Assembly: GCF_019679475.1 (NCBI RefSeq)
Contig: NZ_JAIEZP010000001.1
Coordinates: 1,302,001-1,366,000, forward strand
From: Hyphomonas sediminis
Lineage (GTDB): Bacteria; Pseudomonadota; Alphaproteobacteria; Caulobacterales; Hyphomonadaceae
Length of the DNA stretch: 64,000 bases
Direction: 5' to 3'
Part shown: positions 43,472 to 52,081 of the stretch, one piece after another
How the letters are laid out: every line of letters begins with the position of its first letter
Numbering within the stretch: the stretch's first letter is position 1
The notes under the pieces: model-generated
What the model was told of the DNA's origin: nothing
What the model saw: only the letters and a program-made list of their open reading frames with translations
Database searches by the model: none
Position numbers and translations under genes: made by a program

Positions 43472-44734
43472 GTGACACCTAAGCTCCTTACGACCCTGCG
43501 GTCCTACAACCTGAAACTGTTCGCCGCCGATGCCTTCGCCGGCGTCACGGTGGCCATGGTTGCCCTGCCGCTCAGCCTCGCCATCGCCATCGCCTCGGGC
43601 GCAGATCCCGGCGCGGGCCTCGTCACGGCGATTGTCGCAGGCTTCCTCATCTCTGCCCTCGGCGGCAGCCGCGTCCAGGTCGGTGGCCCCACCGGCGCCT
43701 TCATCGTCGTCGTCTATGGCGTCATCGCCCATCACGGTTATGACGGCCTTGTTCTGGCCACGCTGATGGCCGGCGCCATCCTGCTGGTCGCCGGTTTCCT
43801 GCGCGCGGGAAATCTCATCCAGTTCATTCCAGAGGCTGTCGTTAATGGCTTCACCATGGGCATCGCCATCATCATTGCCGCCAGCCAGCTGAAGGACCTC
43901 TTCGGCTTGCAGGTCGATCATCTGCCGGCGGATTTCCTGCACAAGCTGCCCGCCTTGTGGGAGGGCAGGGCAAGTTTCAGCCTGGCCGCCTTCGGTATCG
44001 GCCTCTCCACCCTCCTGTTCATCGTGCTGTTCCGCCGCCTCGCGCCCCGCTGGCCCGGCCTCATCGTCGCCGTCGGCATCACCTCGGCCACCGTGGCGCT
44101 GCTGCACCTGCCGGTGGAGACGATTGCAGACAGGTTCGGCGCGCTGCCCTCCAGCCTGCCTGCGCCCGCCTTTCCCGATGTCAGCCTCGCCCGCCTGCAG
44201 GAATTGCTGCCCTCGGCGCTGATCATCGCCTTCCTCGCCGGCGTCGAGTCGCTGCTCTCGGCGATGGTGGCAGACCGGATGATCGAAGGCCATCACCGTC
44301 CGAATGCGGAGCTGATTGCCCAGGGTGCCGCCAATATCGGCTCCGGCCTGATGGGCGGCCTGCCCGCCACAGGCGCCATCGCGCGCACGGCCACCAATGT
44401 GAAGGCAGGCGGCAAAACGCCTGTTGCGGGCATTGTCCACGCGTTGACGCTGCTGGTCATCCTGCTGTTCGCCTCCGGCCTTGCCGGCCAGCTTGCCCTG
44501 CCAGCGCTGGCGGGTCTGCTGCTGCTTACGGCGTGGAATATGAGTGAGCCGCACAAATGGCGCGAATATGCCCGCCTGCCACTGGAAGACCGGTTCCTGC
44601 TCCTCCTCACGCTCGTGCTGACGGTGGTTGCCGATCTTACCATCGCCATTGGCGCGGGCGTCGCCATCGGCCTTGCCCTGCGCCTGCGCCGCCGTCATGT
44701 GCCCCCGGCAGACTGGACGCCGCCAAAGCGTTGA
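43472..44734 (+). CDS. SulP/SLC26-family anion transporter lacking a STAS domain
   Basis: 420 aa from GTG 43472; no in-frame ATG precedes the first helix. About 10-12 hydrophobic helices with SulP features: FAGVTVAMVALPLSLAIAIASG, VGGPTGAFIVVVYGVI, NGFTMGIAIIIAASQLKDLFG and TATNVKAGGKTPVAGI. Typical members are about 550 aa with a C-terminal cytoplasmic STAS domain; this one ends after a short basic tail. Could carry sulfate, bicarbonate or a dicarboxylate. Upstream of the S24 regulator gene. Confidence 0.85.
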   Translation: MTPKLLTTLRSYNLKLFAADAFAGVTVAMVALPLSLAIAIASGADPGAGLVTAIVAGFLISALGGSRVQVGGPTGAFIVVVYGVIAHHGYDGLVLATLMAGAILLVAGFLRAGNLIQFIPEAVVNGFTMGIAIIIAASQLKDLFGLQVDHLPADFLHKLPALWEGRASFSLAAFGIGLSTLLFIVLFRRLAPRWPGLIVAVGITSATVALLHLPVETIADRFGALPSSLPAPAFPDVSLARLQELLPSALIIAFLAGVESLLSAMVADRMIEGHHRPNAELIAQGAANIGSGLMGGLPATGAIARTATNVKAGGKTPVAGIVHALTLLVILLFASGLAGQLALPALAGLLLLTAWNMSEPHKWREYARLPLEDRFLLLLTLVLTVVADLTIAIGAGVAIGLALRLRRRHVPPADWTPPKR

Positions 44735-44742
44735 CGATAGGC

Positions 44743-44765
44743 ATTTATTCCTGTTAGGAATAAAT
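44743..44765 (+). promoter_or_regulatory. Palindromic operator upstream of the S24 regulator
   Basis: ATTTATTCC-TGTTA-GGAATAAAT: perfect 9-bp arms and a 5-nt centre in the 68-bp gap between the SulP gene and the S24 gene. A TTGACG hexamer (44731-44736) lies just upstream and could be a -35 box. Unlike the alphaproteobacterial LexA box (GTTC-N7-GTTC). Probable autoregulatory site. Confidence 0.65.
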
Positions 44766-44802
44766 TCCGATATATCAAATGCTTCCGGGCAGGCAGCTTC
44801 CC

Positions 44803-45420
44803 ATGCAACACAAAGACATCTGGCGCGGCATCGATCTCCTCGCCGCCCATCACGGGCTCAGCCCCTCCGGCCTCGCAAAGCGGGCCGGGCTTGATCCCAC
44901 CGCCTTCAATCCGTCGAAACGGGAAGGGGCCGATGGCCGCCCCCGCTGGCCCACCACGGAAAGTCTCGCCCGCGTGCTCGATGCGGTCGGCTCCGGCTTT
45001 GATGATTTTGCCGCTTTGGTCGAAGGCCGCCGTGGCGGATCGGCGCCGCTGATCGGCTTTGCGCAGGCCGGGCAGGATGGCTTCTTTGATGACGCCGGTT
45101 TCCCCGTCGGCGGCGGCTGGGAGGAAGTGCGCTTCCCCGGCCTCGGCACGGAAACAGTCTACGCCCTTCAGATCAGCGGCGATTCGATGGAGCCGGCCTA
45201 TCGCGCGGGTGACCGCATCATCGTCGCCCCCGGCGCACCGGTGAAAATTGGTGACAGGGTCGTTGCCAAAACCACTGCTGGCGAGGTCATGGCCAAGGTT
45301 CTGGCGAAACGGAATGCCCGCACGGTTGAACTCGCTTCGCTCAATCCGGACTATGCCCCGAGGGAATTCCGCCCGGCAGAGATTGCATGGATTGCGCGCA
45401 TCCTCTGGGCGAGTCAGTAA
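44803..45420 (+). CDS. S24-family HTH repressor (LexA/CI-like)
   Basis: 205 aa from ATG 44803 (an in-frame ATG at 44779 would add eight residues). N-terminal helix-turn-helix-like region (HHGLSPSGLAKRAGLDPTAFN). C-terminal S24 protease domain with Ser128 (ISGDSMEP), Lys165 and a candidate Ala89-Gly90 self-cleavage site (FAQAGQDG). Likely a transcription factor that cleaves itself upon activation, as LexA and phage repressors do. No phage genes adjoin, so it looks like a stand-alone chromosomal regulator. Confidence 0.87.
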   Translation: MQHKDIWRGIDLLAAHHGLSPSGLAKRAGLDPTAFNPSKREGADGRPRWPTTESLARVLDAVGSGFDDFAALVEGRRGGSAPLIGFAQAGQDGFFDDAGFPVGGGWEEVRFPGLGTETVYALQISGDSMEPAYRAGDRIIVAPGAPVKIGDRVVAKTTAGEVMAKVLAKRNARTVELASLNPDYAPREFRPAEIAWIARILWASQ

Positions 45421-45449
45421 GCGGGCAAGTTTGCAAAGGCCATTCTCCC

Positions 45450-46910
45450 ATGACCGATCCGAAGCTGCCTGCTGCGCCGCCGGGGCTGGACCCTGAAGAC
45501 TGGCCCGCCTTCCGCGCCACGGCCCACCGCCTGCTGGACGCGGCGCTGGACAAGATGGAAGCGGCCCGCGAGGGGCGCGTGTGGACGCCGTTTCCGCCGG
45601 AAATGAAGGCCGCCTTCAGCCAGCCTCTGCCCGCGCAGGGGCAGGATGAGGCCGATCTCGCCAGCCAGCTCGCTGCGCTCCTGCCTTATGGCGTCGGCAA
45701 CACGCATCCGCGTTTCTTCGGCTGGGTGCATGGCTCGGGCACGCCGCAAAACCTGCTCGCCGAAATCGTGGCCAGCGCGCTCAATGCCAATGCCGGGGGG
45801 CGCGATCATGGCGCCATCTATGTCGAGCGGCAGGTGATCAGCTGGTGCCGGCAGCTGTTCGGCTTTCCCGAAACGGCCTCGGGCATCCTCGTCTCGGGCA
45901 CGTCCCTTGCCACCGTCATCGCCCTGAAAACGGCGCGCGATGCACGCCTGGAATTCCGTAGCCGGAAGGAGGGCGTCGAGGGCGCCCGCCTTGTGGGCTA
46001 TGCCTCGGCCGAGGCCCATGCCTGCAATCCACGTGCATTCGACATTATCGGCCTCGGCTCGGACGCGCTGCGCCGCATTCCCGTGAACGATGCATTCCAG
46101 ATGGATACAGGCGCCCTGCGCGCGGCCATCCGGGCAGACCGGGAAGCGGGCCTCACGCCCTTCCTCGTCATCGGCACGGCGGGCACGGTCAATACCGGCT
46201 CCACCGATCCGCTGGCGGAGCTGTCGGCCATCGCGAAGGAAGAGGGGCTCTGGTTCCATGTCGACGGCGCCTTCGGCGCGCTCGCGCGCTTGTCGCCGAA
46301 ACACGCCGAACGGTATCGCGCCATTGAGCAGGCCGACTCGCTCGCTTTCGATTTCCATAAATGGATGCATGTGAACTATGACGCCGGCTGTGTCCTCGTA
46401 CGGGAGGAGCCCCACCACCGGCACGCCTTTTCCGATCGCCCGGACTATCTCAAAGGCGCAGCGCGCGGTATCGCAGCGGGCAATCCCTGGCCGGTTGAAT
46501 ATGGGCCGGAACTGTCGCGGGGCTTCCGTGCGCTGAAGGTCTGGTCCCAGATCGCCGGCTTCGGCACGGAACGTCTCGGCGCCGCCATCGCCCGCAACTG
46601 CGATCAGGCCGCTTACCTGTCGTCCAAAGTGGCCCCAGATCCGCGCTTCGAATTGCTTGCGCCCGCCCGCCTGAACATCTGCTGCTTCCGCCTCAAGGCA
46701 GATGGCCTGGATGAGGCCGCGCTCGGCGCCCTGAACGAAGAGATCGTCATCCGCCTTCAGGAAAGCGGCATCGCTGCGCCTTCAACCACCAAGCTCAAGG
46801 GCCGCACAGCCATCCGCGTGAACCTCACCAATCACCGTACGCAGGAAAGTGACCTCGATCTTCTGCTGACGGAAATTGTGCGCATCGGGGGTGCGGTGTT
46901 GGCCGCATAA
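45450..46910 (+). CDS. Group II PLP-dependent amino-acid decarboxylase
   Basis: 486 aa from ATG 45450. Family signature with PLP-binding Lys304 in AFDFHKWMHVNYDAG, substrate/cofactor residues in VDGAFGALARL and an N-terminal PxFFGWVHGSGTPQN segment. Group II comprises glutamate, aromatic-amino-acid, histidine and diaminobutyrate decarboxylases; the sequence does not let me choose the substrate. Starts 29 bp after the S24 gene and may be cotranscribed with it. Confidence 0.87.
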   Translation: MTDPKLPAAPPGLDPEDWPAFRATAHRLLDAALDKMEAAREGRVWTPFPPEMKAAFSQPLPAQGQDEADLASQLAALLPYGVGNTHPRFFGWVHGSGTPQNLLAEIVASALNANAGGRDHGAIYVERQVISWCRQLFGFPETASGILVSGTSLATVIALKTARDARLEFRSRKEGVEGARLVGYASAEAHACNPRAFDIIGLGSDALRRIPVNDAFQMDTGALRAAIRADREAGLTPFLVIGTAGTVNTGSTDPLAELSAIAKEEGLWFHVDGAFGALARLSPKHAERYRAIEQADSLAFDFHKWMHVNYDAGCVLVREEPHHRHAFSDRPDYLKGAARGIAAGNPWPVEYGPELSRGFRALKVWSQIAGFGTERLGAAIARNCDQAAYLSSKVAPDPRFELLAPARLNICCFRLKADGLDEAALGALNEEIVIRLQESGIAAPSTTKLKGRTAIRVNLTNHRTQESDLDLLLTEIVRIGGAVLAA

Positions 46911-46944
46911 AAAACATCCCGCGCCCCAAAAAGGCACGGGATGT
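46909..46944 (-). terminator. Intrinsic terminator for the SDR gene (minus strand)
   Basis: 8-bp arms ACATCCCG (46914-46921) and CGGGATGT (46937-46944). Read on the minus strand the hairpin is followed by a short T-run (complement of AAAA at 46910-46913). An A-run on the other side may give weak bidirectionality. Confidence 0.7.
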
Positions 46945-46971
46945 CTCAAAAAAGTCCCTGAATGATACCTG

Positions 46972-47754
46972 TTAGCGCGGCGCCATCCGGATGCCGCCAT
47001 CAAGACGCAGGCACTGGCCGTTGAAATAGCTGTTGCGCACCAGTTCCAGCGCCAGCGAGCCATATTCTTCCGGCTTGCCAAGGCGTTTCGGGAAGGGAAC
47101 CGAAGCAGCAAGGCTGTTGAGCACCTTGTCGGATGCGCGCAGCATCAGCGGCGTCGCGAAAATGCCCGGCATGATCGAGTTCACGCGAATGCCGATGTCC
47201 ATCAGGTCGCGCGCCATCGGCAGGACCAGGCCATTGACGCCGGCCTTGCATGATCCGTAGACGACCTGTCCAATCTGGCCATCCTGCGCGGCAACCGAAG
47301 CCGTCAGCGTGATGCAGCCGCGCTCGCCATCTTCCAGTTCCGGCAGATTGGCCATGCCTTCAGCCGAAAGCGAAGCGATGCGATAGGACGCGACCAGCAC
47401 GCCCTTGGCGCCGAACTCGTAGTCTTCCGTGGAGAGGCGCTTGTAGCGGGCGTTTTCCTTGTCCCAGGAAAGCGTCTTGCCGCCTTTGGAGGTCATGGCG
47501 CAGTGAACGGTGATCCGCTCCTGCCCATGTGCGGCGCGGGCCTTTTCGAAGCCGGCAACCACGGAGGCCTCGTCCATGATGTTCACATTGCAGAAGATGC
47601 CGCCGATTTCCTTGGCGGTGGCTTCACCGGCTTCGGCATTGATGTCGAAGATGGCAACCTTGGCGCCAGCCTTGGCCAGCGCGCGGGCGGTGGCCTGGCC
47701 GAGGCCCGAGGCGCCCCCGGTGACGACGGCGGCGGTATCTTTCGTGATTTCCAT
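46972..47754 (-). CDS. SDR 3-hydroxyacyl-CoA dehydrogenase-like (HSD17B10 type)
   Basis: 260 aa classical short-chain dehydrogenase. Cofactor motif VVTGGASGLGQATARAL, Asp in IFDINAE (NAD preference), catalytic Ser in TASVAAQ and YGSCK as YxxxK, with a C-terminal NGQCLRLDGGIRMAPR. The overall pattern matches type 2 3-hydroxyacyl-CoA dehydrogenases of fatty-acid or branched-chain degradation. A GGAAGGAG ribosome site precedes the start. Divergent from a LysR gene, which probably controls it. Confidence 0.85.
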   Translation of the reverse strand: MEITKDTAAVVTGGASGLGQATARALAKAGAKVAIFDINAEAGEATAKEIGGIFCNVNIMDEASVVAGFEKARAAHGQERITVHCAMTSKGGKTLSWDKENARYKRLSTEDYEFGAKGVLVASYRIASLSAEGMANLPELEDGERGCITLTASVAAQDGQIGQVVYGSCKAGVNGLVLPMARDLMDIGIRVNSIMPGIFATPLMLRASDKVLNSLAASVPFPKRLGKPEEYGSLALELVRNSYFNGQCLRLDGGIRMAPR

Positions 47755-47912
47755 GGGCGGTCTCCTTCCCGAATGTCTGCGTTCCCTGATTTCTAGGCAC
47801 GGAAGCGGGGGTAGGAAACAGGTGACGCCGCGCCAATCCAGGCGCGCGCGGGCAGGGGCCGCCGCGTCATTCCTCTTGCTCCTTCGTCAAACACCCGTCA
47901 CAAACCGTCATC

Positions 47913-48824
47913 ATGGATTGGGGTAAGCTCAGATCGTTTCACGCGGCCGCCGAATCCGGCAGCCTGACGCTTGCCGGCGAGCGCCTCGGCATCTCGCAAT
48001 CGGCAGTATCCCGCCAGATTGCGGCGCTGGAGGAGCAGCTGGGCGTTTCCCTGTTCCAGCGCCATGCCCGCGGGCTGGTGCTGACTGACAGTGGCCACAC
48101 TCTCTATCGCTCCACCCAGGAAATGGCGTCTGCCGCCCAGATGGCCAATACGGCCCTGCGCGATCAGCAGGAAACACCGCAGGGTGAGCTGATTGTGTCG
48201 GCTCCTGTGGCCTTTGGGTCCACCTGGCTGGTGCCACGCCTTGGCAATTTCATCCGCCGCCATCCGGACCTGCGTCTCGACCTGCGCCTGGACGACCAGG
48301 TAGAGTACGATCTGCTGAAACTGGAAGCCGAGTGCGCCATTCGCCTCTGGCCGGCCGACAAGGCCGATCTCATCCAGCGCAAACTCGGAACGGTCGCGAC
48401 GAATCTCTACGCGTCCGCCGAATATCTCAAGGCGCATGGCACCCCGCGGGAGCCGCAGGACCTGGATGATCACCGGATCATTGCCTACGGCGACGATTCG
48501 ACCCCGCTGATTGAAATGGCATTCGCCTGCAGGGTGGGGCGCGATGACGCACCCCCGCGCCCGGCGACCATCAAGGTGAACAATGTTTTCGCCATGTTGC
48601 GCGCGGTTGATGCCGGCCTCGGAATTGCGGACGTGCCGGACTATATGGCGGCGAATTTCCCCCGCCTTGTGCGCGTCCTTCCTGATGTAACAGGGCCTAC
48701 TTTCGATCTTTACTTCATTTACCCCAGCGACCTCAGAAGGTCCAAAAGGGTGGCCGCGTTCCGGGAGTTCATCACCACCGAAACCGAGGCGATGCGGCGG
48801 CTGCCTATGCGTCAAGGTTCCTGA
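47913..48824 (+). CDS. LysR-family transcriptional regulator
   Basis: 303 aa. N-terminal winged HTH (SGSLTLAGERLGISQSAVSRQIAALEEQLGVSLF, about 16-50) and a periplasmic-binding-like effector domain beginning near residue 90 (GELIVSAPVAFGSTWL). It lies 158 bp from the divergent SDR gene, the usual LysR arrangement. Effector unknown. Confidence 0.92.
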   Translation: MDWGKLRSFHAAAESGSLTLAGERLGISQSAVSRQIAALEEQLGVSLFQRHARGLVLTDSGHTLYRSTQEMASAAQMANTALRDQQETPQGELIVSAPVAFGSTWLVPRLGNFIRRHPDLRLDLRLDDQVEYDLLKLEAECAIRLWPADKADLIQRKLGTVATNLYASAEYLKAHGTPREPQDLDDHRIIAYGDDSTPLIEMAFACRVGRDDAPPRPATIKVNNVFAMLRAVDAGLGIADVPDYMAANFPRLVRVLPDVTGPTFDLYFIYPSDLRRSKRVAAFREFITTETEAMRRLPMRQGS

Positions 48825-48910
48825 ATTTCTCGTAACGCATGCAAAAAAGCATATTTGTGCTGCTGTGTCGCATGTTGCAATGCAGCGTAAATGCCCTATT
48901 TAGGCTCTAT

Positions 48911-49024
48911 GCCAAGGGTCCTGGGCATGAACCCGATCATTCCTCCGATTGGGCGTTTCCTCCCCCCTTCAGGACCCCACTTTATGCCCGGCGCGTCTTC
49001 AGATGCTGCCGGGCTTTCTTTTTC
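48911..49024 (+). ncRNA. Candidate structured sRNA with anti-Shine-Dalgarno loops
   Basis: Outer stem GGGTCCTG (48916-48923) with CAGGACCC (48970-48977), perfect 8 bp. Inside it a hairpin CCCGATC (48932-48938) / GATTGGG (48947-48953) displays loop ATTCCTCC. A single-stranded GTTTCCTCCCCCC follows. An intrinsic terminator closes the RNA: GCCCGGC (48986-48992) / GCCGGGC (49008-49014), then TTTCTTTTTC. Two CCUCC stretches could pair with ribosome-binding sites of target mRNAs. No ORF fits the segment. A TTGCAA hexamer at about 48875 may be a -35 box. Confidence 0.6.
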
Positions 49025-49076
49025 ACGCTGCCCTGAGGCGCCGGAATAGAACCTTACAGAATTTACAAAACATACT

Positions 49077-51002
49077 TTACCGGAAGAAGCCGCGCACCAG
49101 CCTCCAGATGAGGAAGACGACCAGCGCGAATGTGAATCCCATAGAGGCGTAGAGTACGAAAACAGAAAAGCCGTTCCAGGGCTGACCGAGATTTCCGCCT
49201 GACAGTTCCAGGAAGGGCGGCATCCAGCCGAGGCTGACGGTCACCGCATCATTCCGGCTGAGATCGCGCAGCTTGTCGGCCCACATCATCGCCAGCTGGA
49301 AGAAGCCGAACACGCCGAGCGCCCCGAGCAGCAGGTTCATCGCAGTCTCGTCCTTCTTGGCGAGGCGCGCTTCCCGGTCCCGGGTCTGGCTTTCCATATT
49401 GGAGATCAGCCGTTCGATATAATCGTTCCGCCGCCCGATGCCGCGCAGCTGGGTCATCTTTTCGAACACTTCGCTCTCGGTGTCGTACCGGAAGACGTTC
49501 ATGTAGCGGTCGCGGTAATAGTTCGCGTAGTCGCCGGTGCGGAAGGCGTAGAAGGCTTCGGCGGCGCGTTTCAGACGCCCCTTGTTGCCCAGGCGCTCGA
49601 CCTCACCAATGAGCTCGAAGGCGGCGGCCTCATATTCCCGCGTCATGAACTCGTTATGCATCGAGACGACATGGATCATGAAAGCGTAGGGGCAGGTGCC
49701 GATATAGTCGTTGGCCGCCTCCAGGCTGCGGGCTTTCTCGACATAGGTGATGAGGGCGCGGGGATTGGCATATCGGACGAACTTGCGTTCCGTCGCCTGT
49801 TCCTCGGTCGCCGGATAGATCGGGTCAGTCGAGTCCAGGATCTCTGAAGGGTCCTGGTTCATGAAGTCGATGATGTTCTGGTTGAAGCCGGCAATGAACA
49901 GGTATTGCAGGCAGTCCTGACGAGTGCGGTCTTCCAGGGCCGGACGTGTCGCGCGCGCCGCCGCGACCTCGGCGTCCGTAAACCGGTCATAGTCGGGCCG
50001 GTGAATCACCCAGTGCCAATAGTCGGCGCCCATCCGAACTTCGGGCACATCGACGAGCCCCCTTGGGTTCAGCCCTTCCAGCTTCTCCTGATAGGGCAGG
50101 TAGCAACCCTCCTGCACCATCAGGGTGCGCGGCGGTGGCAGGCCGGTCGCCGGGTCCGGCTCGGGCAGCAGACGGCGGAAGAAGGTGGCGTCCTCGAAGA
50201 AGAACAGCAGGCGCGAGACAGGCATCTCCAGGCCCGGCACTTCGATGAAGGGCGCAGTGGCCACGAGATTTTCGAAGACGGGCTCTGGACGCTGACCCTT
50301 TTTGGGGTCGACGGAAGGAAGTGCGCCAAAGAGGCTTTCGGCATCCAAATTGAACGCGCTGCGTACATATTGCCAGAAACTCCGATTGTCTCCATGCGGA
50401 CTTTTTACGCGCAGGAGATCGAGCGGGGCAATTCCGGTCTTGTCATCCGTGGCGCGGAAAGGTCGGGCGCCGGGCGCCCTTGAGGCAGCCTCGAACTCTT
50501 TCGGCGCGGCGGCCTTCTGCAGAAGGGAGAGGAAATAGAACTCTCCGGGTGTGTGGTCGTAATTATAGCGGAAGGAGAGATGATAGCCGATGGCGCCATT
50601 TGCGTGGGTGTACCAGAAGCGGCGAACACGGATCGTCCGCGCCTTGCCCAGGCCCGGCGGCGTTGCGATGAAGCGGCGGCCTTCCGTCGACCAGGCGATT
50701 TCATCGGGCGCGGTGATCTCGATAAATTCTCCATCGCGGGGGCAAAGCGTGTCGAGCAGGAAATCGTCCACGGCGCCAAGGCGTTCGCGGTCGGCGATGT
50801 CATTGAACAGGGGCTCTACTGCGTCGCGCAGGCGTTTGCTGCCGCGATAGCCGGGCTGGAAATCCCGCACGGCGTCGGGGGTGAGGCGCTGGCCCAGCGC
50901 GGCGGTAACATTCTTCTCGGAAATGTAGAGCGAGAGCGTGAAGTAGATGGATTTGTCTTCACACTCTTCGAAGCCTTCCTGCAATCCGGTCATCTGCGTC
51001 AT
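49077..51002 (-). CDS. Large protein with C-terminal membrane helices, unknown function
   Basis: 641 aa. Long soluble N-terminal part (acidic, aromatic-rich; e.g. FWYTHANGAIGYHLSFRY and VRMGADYWHWVIHRPDY), a helical middle section (about 430-545), then two transmembrane helices: MNLLLGALGVFGFFQLAMM and VFVLYASMGFTFALVVFLIW. The closing two-helix arrangement recalls CorA-type topologies but no GMN motif is present. Not recognised. Downstream of the GNAT gene on the same strand. Confidence 0.7.
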   Translation of the reverse strand: MTQMTGLQEGFEECEDKSIYFTLSLYISEKNVTAALGQRLTPDAVRDFQPGYRGSKRLRDAVEPLFNDIADRERLGAVDDFLLDTLCPRDGEFIEITAPDEIAWSTEGRRFIATPPGLGKARTIRVRRFWYTHANGAIGYHLSFRYNYDHTPGEFYFLSLLQKAAAPKEFEAASRAPGARPFRATDDKTGIAPLDLLRVKSPHGDNRSFWQYVRSAFNLDAESLFGALPSVDPKKGQRPEPVFENLVATAPFIEVPGLEMPVSRLLFFFEDATFFRRLLPEPDPATGLPPPRTLMVQEGCYLPYQEKLEGLNPRGLVDVPEVRMGADYWHWVIHRPDYDRFTDAEVAAARATRPALEDRTRQDCLQYLFIAGFNQNIIDFMNQDPSEILDSTDPIYPATEEQATERKFVRYANPRALITYVEKARSLEAANDYIGTCPYAFMIHVVSMHNEFMTREYEAAAFELIGEVERLGNKGRLKRAAEAFYAFRTGDYANYYRDRYMNVFRYDTESEVFEKMTQLRGIGRRNDYIERLISNMESQTRDREARLAKKDETAMNLLLGALGVFGFFQLAMMWADKLRDLSRNDAVTVSLGWMPPFLELSGGNLGQPWNGFSVFVLYASMGFTFALVVFLIWRLVRGFFR

Positions 51003-51067
51003 TCCACCTGCCCCGTCAGACTTGCTGTTTCCGTCCTGTGTTTCACTGTGAGGCCGGCCCCCGCCGG

Positions 51068-51949
51068 CTAGCTTCGGTCCTGCAGCACCTGCCGGGCCGC
51101 ATCGTATACGGCGTCAAACCCTGTCAGCGGAATGCTCTCGCCCGCCGCGCAGGCTGCGTCGAGCCGGGCGAGCTGGCTGGCGGCGACCGGCGCGCTTTCC
51201 GGGGCGCGCCCCTTCAGGACCGTGACGCCGAAGAACCGGCGCATATGCGCGGCAAGCCGACAGGCCGGCAATGACGAGGCGCCGCCCGAGCCAATCACCC
51301 CCAGCAACAGTTCATCTTCCGACCCCTGACTGTCGGACAGCGGTGGCTGTCGGTATTCCATGCCGACAAGACGCGCGCCGCGACGCTCCCAGATCTTCAG
51401 CCGGTCGACCTGGTCTAGTCCGGCATGATCGCTGTCGAGTGCGTAGTCCTCCGGGTTCATCTTCACCGGATTGTTCATCTCTATGAAAATCAGCGGTGCG
51501 GGCGCCGGGCCTTCGGGCCAGGAGAAGGCGTCGCGCGCTTCCTCGCGCACCAGATGCATCAACAGGCCGAAGAGGCCCCGGCGGCGCTGGCTGGCATCAA
51601 CAAAGATGTAGGAAAGAGATACGGTCGGATCGGCGCCGTTGCCCGCAAAAGCGATGAAGTTTGCTGCGCCCAGAACCGGACCATTGGCGCCTTCTGTGAG
51701 CAGGATCACCATCTCGCGATAGGGACCGTAAAGAGCCGAGAGGCGCTCATAGGCTTCGCCGTCATTCAGCGCCAGGCAGGCGCAGAAGCCGTCGAGGTCT
51801 TCCTTCTCGTCTGGCAAGATGAAGGCGGCGTCATAGGCGGCATAAAAGCGGGGCAGGTGGGCGTCGTCGGCGCGCGTGATGTAATGGGCAACTACGTCGC
51901 CATCGAGGGCGTCGCTACGCTCGCGTCCGGGAAGGGCTTGAAGGGTCAT
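51068..51949 (-). CDS. GNAT-family acetyltransferase-like protein
   Basis: 293 aa. The N-terminal half has the GNAT motif A layout: strand VSLSYIFVDASQ followed by the acetyl-CoA loop RRRGLFGLLMHLV, with a following strand LIFIEMNNPVKM. The C-terminal extension (about 200-293) is unassigned. Substrate unknown. It lies 65 bp upstream of the unknown 641-aa protein and may share its transcript. Confidence 0.65.
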   Translation of the reverse strand: MTLQALPGRERSDALDGDVVAHYITRADDAHLPRFYAAYDAAFILPDEKEDLDGFCACLALNDGEAYERLSALYGPYREMVILLTEGANGPVLGAANFIAFAGNGADPTVSLSYIFVDASQRRRGLFGLLMHLVREEARDAFSWPEGPAPAPLIFIEMNNPVKMNPEDYALDSDHAGLDQVDRLKIWERRGARLVGMEYRQPPLSDSQGSEDELLLGVIGSGGASSLPACRLAAHMRRFFGVTVLKGRAPESAPVAASQLARLDAACAAGESIPLTGFDAVYDAARQVLQDRS

Positions 51950-52081
51950 GCGCGATGAGAGGGCGCATCTCGGCAGCTTCTGTCAACGGGATTCTCAAAT
52001 CGGGACGGGAGGAGGAGAGGGGCTCGACCGCGGCCGCGTGATGGGGAATGCTGCACGCAGAAAATAATTCGGAGGAACCCC

